From assembly GCA_031285415.1 (NCBI GenBank), contig JAITWF010000094.1:1-10651 (forward strand): a stretch of DNA of 10,651 nt, given 5' to 3'. Below the pieces are notes generated by a model. It saw nothing but the letters and a program-made list of their open reading frames with translations. It had not been told where the DNA came from and did not search any database. The stretch is from Deferribacteraceae bacterium (GTDB lineage Bacteria > Chrysiogenota > Deferribacteres > Deferribacterales > JAISNW01). The stretch's first letter is position 1, and each line of letters starts with the position of its first letter. This document shows, piece by piece, positions 6,464 through 10,651 of the stretch. A program made the translations under genes and the position numbers.

Positions 6464-7728
6464 GCAAGTACCTCCATCGCTCTTTTACTATATTCCGCCT
6501 TCCTATCCGCCTTCTTCTTCACACGCTTCTCAAGCGGTGGTAGCATTCCGAAGTGGAAGTTGCCTGGCAGATAAGTATCGCCAAACTCCCCCCTTGTGTG
6601 TCGCTGTAATGCACCAAATGCTGTAAATGGGCTAAATTCGACAGGCTCAGTAGCGCAGATCTGCATAGCTGCTATCATCCCCGACGCCATCGACTCCAGA
6701 TAGCCCTCTACGCCTGTAATCTGACCTGCCATAAAGATATTCGGCAGGCTCTTTAGCGATAGATTACTATTAAGGTGTGTTGGTGCGTCGATATATGTAT
6801 TTCGGTGAATCGTGCCGTAGCGTAGGAACTCAGCGTTCTCTAGCCCTGGAATCATCTGTAATACTCGCTTCTGCGCTGGCATTGTCATCTTAGTCTGAAA
6901 TCCGACGATATTAAACGCTGTTCTCTCTTGATTTTCAAGCCGTAGTTGCACCACCGCAAAGGGAACCTCGCCTGTGCGTGGATCTCGAAGCCCCACAGGG
7001 CGCATTGGGCCATATAGCAAGGTTTCTTTCCCTCTAGAGGCGATCACCTCTATCGGCATGCACCTTTCAAATACTGAAACATCCTCAAACTCATGCGCCT
7101 TAACAGTTTCAGCCGATACAAGTGCGTCGTAAAAGCTGTTATACTGCTCTTTAGAGAGGGGGAGGTTTAGGTAATCATCCCCACCCTTGTCGTAGCGACC
7201 TGCAAAGTATCCGATATTAAAATCTATACTATCTGCCGAGATAACGGGCGATATAGCGTCTACAAATGCAAGTCCACCGCCAGTTACCGCCTGTATCGAC
7301 TCTGAAATAGCGTTGGAAGCTAAAGGACCGCAGGCGATTATCGCTAATCCCTCAGGTAGCGTCGTTATCTCCTCTCGCACAACTTTTATATTGGGGTGAG
7401 ACTCGATCTTTTGCGTAGCCTTGAGGGCAAAAAGCTCTCTATCTACGGCTAAAGCGGAACCAGCTGGCACCTTGCACTCTTCGGCTACAGCCATAAGCAT
7501 GCTGCCGTAGTGGCGAAGCTCCGCCTTTAGAAGCCCTGCGGCTGTGTCTAGGCTGTCAGATTTAAGCGAATTCGAGCATACAAGCTCCGCTAAGTTAGGT
7601 GATGTATGCGCAGGGCTAGAGAGGGTAGGGCGCATTTCATATAGTGTAACCTGCACCCCACGCTCCGCTAAATACCATGCGGCCTCGCACCCTGCAAGAC
7701 CGCCACCGATGATCGTTACTGCTGTCAT
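6460..7728 (-). CDS. trmFO: Folate/FAD-dependent tRNA (uracil-54-C5)-methyltransferase TrmFO
   Basis: A 422-residue flavoprotein that makes m5U54 in the tRNA T-loop using 5,10-methylenetetrahydrofolate and reduced FAD. The N-terminal dinucleotide fold has GGGLAG (8-13) after TAVTII, and YEMRP follows at 30-34. The two catalytic cysteines known from the B. subtilis enzyme correspond to Cys51 in LVCSNSLKS and Cys223 in ERCMPIE. GPMRPVGLRDP (240-250) and the C-terminal TGVEGYLESMASG FAD-binding segment are typical of the GidA/TrmFO group, and the shorter length separates it from MnmG. The ATG has GGAG (7737-7734) 5 nt upstream and starts 10 nt after the NYN gene. topA is commonly its neighbour in other genomes; here a symporter and the NYN gene lie between them. 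Confidence 0.97.
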   Translation of the reverse strand: MTAVTIIGGGLAGCEAAWYLAERGVQVTLYEMRPTLSSPAHTSPNLAELVCSNSLKSDSLDTAAGLLKAELRHYGSMLMAVAEECKVPAGSALAVDRELFALKATQKIESHPNIKVVREEITTLPEGLAIIACGPLASNAISESIQAVTGGGLAFVDAISPVISADSIDFNIGYFAGRYDKGGDDYLNLPLSKEQYNSFYDALVSAETVKAHEFEDVSVFERCMPIEVIASRGKETLLYGPMRPVGLRDPRTGEVPFAVVQLRLENQERTAFNIVGFQTKMTMPAQKRVLQMIPGLENAEFLRYGTIHRNTYIDAPTHLNSNLSLKSLPNIFMAGQITGVEGYLESMASGMIAAMQICATEPVEFSPFTAFGALQRHTRGEFGDTYLPGNFHFGMLPPLEKRVKKKADRKAEYSKRAMEVLA

Positions 7729-7738
7729 TATTGCTCCG

Positions 7739-8410
7739 CTACCAATCTTTTGGCTTCTCTATTAATTTTCCATTATGAGTAAAACTATCAGGGAACTGGC
7801 ACTGTTTTATATGCGATGTATGTATTCTACGAGAGTATGTTGAAACATTTAAGAGTAGCTGTGCAGGGCGTGTTGATGGGTTCAATGTAACAACATTCCG
7901 CTTTAACTCCTGCGTAACGATCCGTATCGGTTCAACAAGGTCGGTATCGTTAGTTATCACTACAGCATTATCAAATGCTCCAAGACAGGCATCTCGCACC
8001 AGATGAGCGGCTATATTAACATCAGACCCCTTCTCCTCTGTTTTCTGTACATATACAAATTTTGGATTGGGGGTCGGAGGTGTTGTGCACGGCGGCTCAA
8101 ATTGCGCAGGCTGAACCATAAACATCTTGGTAGGATGTATGGTAAAACGCCCATAATGAATCTTTAGATTTGGCAGAGACTCAAGTGCATTTATATACAC
8201 TTGCTGATCTCTTGGGGCGGTTGGGCTGGCTTTTGGCGATACTCTAGCGGTATAGTAATTAATACTTACTATATTATAATGTTCTTGTGGCAGGATAGAG
8301 CGACATAGCAGGTCGGGGTTTAACCATTTAAACCCTTTGCCATGCCCCTTTAATGCCAAGTAGTAGAGATTGATGCCATCTATATAAATATTTGTTCGCA
8401 TACAATGCAA
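7739..8410 (-). CDS. NYN-domain (PIN-like fold) putative ribonuclease
   Basis: A protein of 223 residues with the acidic pattern of the NYN/PIN-like nuclease fold: IYIDGINLYY with Asp11 and Asn14 near the start, EKGSDVNIAAHLVRDA with Asp130 and Asp140, and VVITNDTDLVEPI with Asp155 and Asp157. These residues fit a metal-dependent RNase active site. The substrate is unknown. The first 10 codons hold two possible starts. TTG at 8410-8408 has GAGG (8421-8418) 7 nt upstream; ATG at 8401-8399 (MRTNIYIDG) fits the family N-terminus but would have a 16-nt spacing. I give the TTG, with the ATG as alternative (220 residues). It is the first gene after a strong promoter, and trmFO follows after 10 nt, so a role in tRNA or mRNA turnover is possible but unproven. 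Confidence 0.88.
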   Translation of the reverse strand: MHCMRTNIYIDGINLYYLALKGHGKGFKWLNPDLLCRSILPQEHYNIVSINYYTARVSPKASPTAPRDQQVYINALESLPNLKIHYGRFTIHPTKMFMVQPAQFEPPCTTPPTPNPKFVYVQKTEEKGSDVNIAAHLVRDACLGAFDNAVVITNDTDLVEPIRIVTQELKRNVVTLNPSTRPAQLLLNVSTYSRRIHTSHIKQCQFPDSFTHNGKLIEKPKDW

Positions 8411-8412
8411 GA

Positions 8413-8430
8413 GGTCACCTCACGGTGACC
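8413..8430 (-). promoter_or_regulatory. Hairpin covering the NYN gene ribosome binding site
   Basis: GGTCACC (8413-8419) and GGTGACC (8424-8430) form a perfect 7-bp stem with a 4-nt loop. On the minus-strand RNA the Shine-Dalgarno GAGG (8421-8418) lies half in the loop and half in the 3' arm, with the TTG start just beyond. A second, weaker dyad ATCAAT/ATTGAT (8436-8441/8450-8455) sits upstream in the same leader. The pair could tune translation of the first cistron; this is inference. Confidence 0.5.
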
Positions 8431-8470
8431 CCTCAATCAATAGCACGCCATTGATCTTTAAACTAATGAT

Positions 8471-8499
8471 AATATATCTCAATACCTAAGATATGTCAA
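8471..8499 (-). promoter_or_regulatory. Near-consensus sigma70 promoter of the NYN-trmFO-cmk-ispH/rpsA operon
   Basis: On the minus strand TTGACA (8499-8494, perfect consensus -35) is followed by exactly 17 bp and TATATT (8476-8471, 5 of 6 to TATAAT). The -35 begins 3 nt after the stop codon of the symporter gene. Predicted transcription start is near 8464, giving a leader of about 55 nt before the NYN start. This is the strongest promoter-like sequence I found and it marks a transcription-unit boundary. Confidence 0.8.
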
Positions 8500-8501
8500 T
8501 A

Positions 8502-9683
8502 TTAACTTGCCTTCAGCTTATGCTTCTTCTCTAGCTCATCCACCATAATAGCGATTGCACCATCACCTGTGACGTTGCCTGCTGTGCCGAAGCTATCGAT
8601 CGCAATATAGAGCGCAATCATAAGCCCTACAGCTGTTTGATCAAATCCCAATACCGAGCCTAATACGCCCACAGCAACCATGATCGCCCCACCAGGAACG
8701 CCAGGAGCGGCAACCATAGAGATAGAGAGCATTAGTATGAATGCGGTATACAAACCGAAATCGTGCGGTAGACCTTGCATAATGCATACTGCAAGGCTCA
8801 TTGCGACGATCTTTGTGGTGCTACCTGTCATATGTATAGTAGATCCTAACGGTATAGTGAAATCTGCGATCTCCTCTGTGACCCCATTAAGTTTAGTCTG
8901 TGCAAGGGTTACAGGGATCGTAGCCGCAGAGGATGATGTCCCCAACGCTGTCATATATGCTGGGAGCATATTGTATAGCAGTTTGAATGGGTTCTTCTTC
9001 GACATCCAGCCAGCGATAACGAAAAGGATAACGAGCACTAAGATATGTAGTATAAAGATTACGATAATAATCTTGCCGAAAACTGTCATCAGCTCGAATG
9101 CGTCGCCAGAGCGTTTCATATTCAGAAAGATACCGAAGATGTAGACTGGCAGCAGTGGCACGATCGCCTTTGCAATTACGAACTCCATGATTGTACGAAA
9201 CTCTTTGAATACCGTCATAAGTCCGTCGCTTTTAAATGCCGCCATGCCGAGACCAACTGTAAACGCCAATATCAACGATGTTGTGACGCCTAAAAGTGGC
9301 GGAATAGGGATAGTAAAGAAGCCTTTCAGCATATTAGATTCAGGATTTTCAACATTTCCTAGCGAAGGGCTATACTCTACAAGGCTTGGGAAGATTGCGC
9401 TAGTTGTAAAGTATGTAAAGTAGCCTGTTAGCACGGTAGAACCCCATGCGATCAGCACTGTAATGATTAAAAGACGCTTTGCACCTGTGCCAAGCTCTGC
9501 AATACCAGGGGCGATTAAGCCTAAGATTATCAATGGGATACAGAAACCTAAAAAGTTTGAAAAGATACCATTAAACGTTAGAAACGAGCGAACAACAAAC
9601 TCTGGCAGTATAGATCCCAGCGAGAGACCTAAAACGATAGCAATCACGATCCACAGTAGCAACCCCGGCTTCTTTTTCATCAT
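8502..9683 (-). CDS. Divergent dicarboxylate/amino acid:cation symporter (DAACS/SDF family)
   Basis: An inner-membrane transporter of the GltPh/GltP/SstT fold, 393 residues from the chosen start. The Ser-rich tip of re-entrant loop HP1 (TSSSAAT), the HP2 tip (GVPGG) and the TM8 pattern NVTGD are present, with about eight hydrophobic helices. Two key sites differ. The TM7 sodium motif NMDGT reads HMTGS, and the TM8 arginine that holds the substrate side-chain carboxylate in GltPh (Arg397) is Gly in DSFGTAGNVTGD. Substrate is therefore probably not aspartate or glutamate, and coupling may be unusual. The ATG at 9683 is preferred because GGAGGG (9696-9691) lies 7 nt upstream; an ATG at 9698 would add 5 residues but overlaps that ribosome site. 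The gene is flanked by repeat elements and a promoter and seems to be its own unit. Confidence 0.92.
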   Translation of the reverse strand: MMKKKPGLLLWIVIAIVLGLSLGSILPEFVVRSFLTFNGIFSNFLGFCIPLIILGLIAPGIAELGTGAKRLLIITVLIAWGSTVLTGYFTYFTTSAIFPSLVEYSPSLGNVENPESNMLKGFFTIPIPPLLGVTTSLILAFTVGLGMAAFKSDGLMTVFKEFRTIMEFVIAKAIVPLLPVYIFGIFLNMKRSGDAFELMTVFGKIIIVIFILHILVLVILFVIAGWMSKKNPFKLLYNMLPAYMTALGTSSSAATIPVTLAQTKLNGVTEEIADFTIPLGSTIHMTGSTTKIVAMSLAVCIMQGLPHDFGLYTAFILMLSISMVAAPGVPGGAIMVAVGVLGSVLGFDQTAVGLMIALYIAIDSFGTAGNVTGDGAIAIMVDELEKKHKLKAS

Positions 9684-9713
9684 ACAGTAACCCTCCATAA
9701 GTCATATCTAAAT

Positions 9714-9722
9714 CTTATATCA
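9714..9722 (-). promoter_or_regulatory. Candidate extended -10 promoter of the symporter gene
   Basis: TGATATAAG on the minus strand fits the extended -10 form TGnTATAAT with one mismatch, 30 nt upstream of the symporter ATG. No good -35 is visible at the usual distance, which extended -10 promoters tolerate. It would place the start of transcription near 9707. Confidence 0.4.
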
Positions 9723-9750
9723 ATTTTAAGTCGTCCCCCTTACACGCAAA

Positions 9751-9798
9751 CACTCCCCCCTTGAGGGGGAGTCGACAGTTTACTGTCGGTGGGGGGTC
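9751..9798 (+). repeat. 48-nt double-hairpin element, copy B (plus orientation)
   Basis: It consists of C, then hairpin 1 with arms ACTCCCCC (9752-9759) and GGGGGAGT (9765-9772) and loop CTTGA, directly followed by hairpin 2 with arms CGACAGT (9773-9779) and ACTGTCG (9782-9788) and loop TT, then a G-rich tail GTGGGGGGTC (9789-9798). The same layout, loop sequences and total length recur inverted at 9810-9857. The C-rich 5' arm could also pair with the G-rich tail, enclosing hairpin 2. Confidence 0.85.
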
Positions 9799-9807
9799 TT
9801 TTTTTTT
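9799..9807. other. T9/A9 tract between the two inverted double-hairpin elements
   Basis: Nine consecutive T on the plus strand join the G-rich tail of copy B to the tail of copy A. On the plus strand it looks like a terminator U-tract, but no plus-strand gene is present; on the minus strand, which topA uses, it is an A-tract. Confidence 0.7.
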
Positions 9808-9809
9808 GC

Positions 9810-9857
9810 AACCCCTCCCCGAAGCTAAAGCTTCGACCCTCCCTCAAGGGGAGGGTG
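9810..9857 (-). repeat. 48-nt double-hairpin element, copy A (minus orientation)
   Basis: Read on the minus strand: C, hairpin 1 with arms ACCCTCCC (9856-9849) and GGGAGGGT (9843-9836) and loop CTTGA; hairpin 2 with arms CGAAGCT (9835-9829) and AGCTTCG (9826-9820) and loop TT; tail GGGAGGGGTT (9819-9810). It matches copy B at 35 of 48 positions. It begins 20 nt after the topA stop, so it may form the 3' end of the topA message, but it lacks a U-tract on that strand. Confidence 0.85.
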
Positions 9858-9877
9858 TTATGTATTAAGGGGAACTT

Positions 9878-10651
9878 TTACTTCTTCGGTTTCTTAGGCG
9901 TTGTAGGCTTCTTTGGAGCTGCCTTCTTTGTAGTGGTAGCTTTCTTTGTAGCTGTTGCCTTTTTAGTCGTTGTCTTCGCAGGTGTCTTCACCGCCTTTGT
10001 AGCCTTTGCAGGTGCGTCGCCACTACCAGCCCCCTTCATACTCTTTGTATTTTTGCAATCGGGATAGCCGCTACATGCAAGGAAGGGGCCTCTAAAGCTC
10101 TTCTTTACAACCATCGGTTTACCGCACTTGTCGCACGTTCCCATAGTCTCTTGAGCAGCTTTCGGTTTAATTGTAAGGTTTCCATGTTCATCTGCTGCCA
10201 CATTTGCGGTAAATTTACAGTTCGGGTATGTCGAGCATGCCGCAAATAGCCCATTTCTGCCAGATTTCAGCACTACATCGCCCTTGCCGCAATCGGGGCA
10301 GCTTTCAGCAAGTTTTTCGCCAGCGGCAAGCACCTTTATCGAACCATCGGGCAGGCGTATAAAGTTCTTTATGTTTTTGCACTCTGGATATCCGCTACAG
10401 GCGAGCATTTCACCGAATCGACTCCTCTTGATCACAAGCTCTGCACCGCACTTTTCACACATAATGCCTGTGGATTCTGCGTTTTTATGCTCTTTAAAGA
10501 TTATCTTGCCATCGTCGCCACGCTCAAAATCAGAGGTGAAGGAGCACTCTGGATAGCCTGTACACGCCACAAATGTACCGTTCTTGCCATGTTTCATCGT
10601 GAGGTCTTTGCCGCACTGTGGGCATTTTTCCTCTAGGCGAAGGTCGACATT
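9878..10651 (-). CDS. topA: DNA topoisomerase I, C-terminal zinc-finger and Lys-rich tail region (5' part outside window)
   Basis: The last 257 residues of a type IA topoisomerase, the enzyme that relaxes negative supercoils; the frame is open to the window edge, so the catalytic core lies outside. Four C4 zinc fingers follow one another with C-x2-C ... C-x5-C spacing: Cys10/13/30/36, 65/68/85/91, 118/121/139/145 and 173/176/193/199 (numbered in the fragment). Each second half reads AC(T/S)xYPxC, the usual TopA zinc-ribbon signature. The final 50 or so residues (about 206-257) are a low-complexity tail of Lys, Thr, Ala and Pro, like a histone H1 tail, probably contacting DNA. Such basic tails occur in some TopA proteins. 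No start is visible; an internal Met at 10597 is not a start because homology continues upstream of it. Confidence 0.93.
   Translation of the reverse strand, partial: NVDLRLEEKCPQCGKDLTMKHGKNGTFVACTGYPECSFTSDFERGDDGKIIFKEHKNAESTGIMCEKCGAELVIKRSRFGEMLACSGYPECKNIKNFIRLPDGSIKVLAAGEKLAESCPDCGKGDVVLKSGRNGLFAACSTYPNCKFTANVAADEHGNLTIKPKAAQETMGTCDKCGKPMVVKKSFRGPFLACSGYPDCKNTKSMKGAGSGDAPAKATKAVKTPAKTTTKKATATKKATTTKKAAPKKPTTPKKPKK

Noticed and set aside
9684..9698. Upstream ATG at 9698 as the start of the symporter
   Set aside because: It would overlap the GGAGGG ribosome site that serves the ATG at 9683 and has no ribosome site of its own.
9751..9807. Classic rho-independent terminator on the plus strand (GC-rich hairpin plus T9)
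   Set aside because: It looks convincing, but there is no plus-strand gene upstream, and the matching inverted copy without a U-tract on topA's strand fits a repeat element better. A terminator role is not excluded.
9751..9860. CRISPR-like array
   Set aside because: There are only two copies, in inverted orientation, with a single short spacer and no cas genes.

Overview
The window reads as a moderate-GC diderm bacterial chromosome with every recognisable gene on the minus strand. A lipoprotein periplasmic adaptor with an RND pump implies an outer membrane. The core order topA / trmFO / cmk / ispH-rpsA / sppA, with TrmFO and an IspH-S1 fusion, fits anaerobic lineages such as Deferribacterota, Desulfobacterota or some Bacillota with outer membranes. 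That placement is inference from gene content and is tentative. TGA and TAA act as ordinary stops, so the code is standard.

Layout in transcription order, from high to low coordinates. (1) 10651-9878: the 3' end of topA, with four zinc fingers and a Lys-rich tail. (2) 9877-9684: a spacer with two inverted copies of a 48-nt double-hairpin element flanking a T9/A9 tract. (3) 9683-8502: a divergent DAACS (glutamate/dicarboxylate-type) symporter. (4) A near-consensus sigma70 promoter directly after that gene, then a short structured leader. (5) 8410-3288: a tight operon of a NYN-domain nuclease-like gene, trmFO, cmk and an ispH-rpsA fusion, with two ATGA overlaps. (6) 3287-3104: a spacer with a 123-nt imperfect palindrome and a second hairpin repeat. 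(7) 3103-1785: sppA and uspA. (8) 1784-1593: a 13-bp inverted repeat just after uspA, then a promoter with a perfect 7-5-7 operator-like dyad. (9) 1592-1: the RND adaptor gene and the 5' end of the RND pump gene, the second starting directly after the first one's stop codon.

The central operon serves RNA and translation: tRNA m5U54 methylation (TrmFO), CMP/dCMP phosphorylation (Cmk), the last MEP-pathway step (IspH) and ribosomal protein S1. SppA and UspA add envelope proteolysis and stress functions. The RND pair is a separate unit that looks regulated by a repressor encoded outside the window.

The points most worth a second look are the paired 48-nt elements, whose stems differ only by compensatory changes; the internal ribosome binding site and start codon exactly at the IspH/S1 junction; the palindrome whose arm contains the rpsA stop codon; and the symporter that lacks the family's usual cation- and carboxylate-binding residues. 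No tRNA, rRNA, CRISPR array, insertion sequence or prophage gene is visible.
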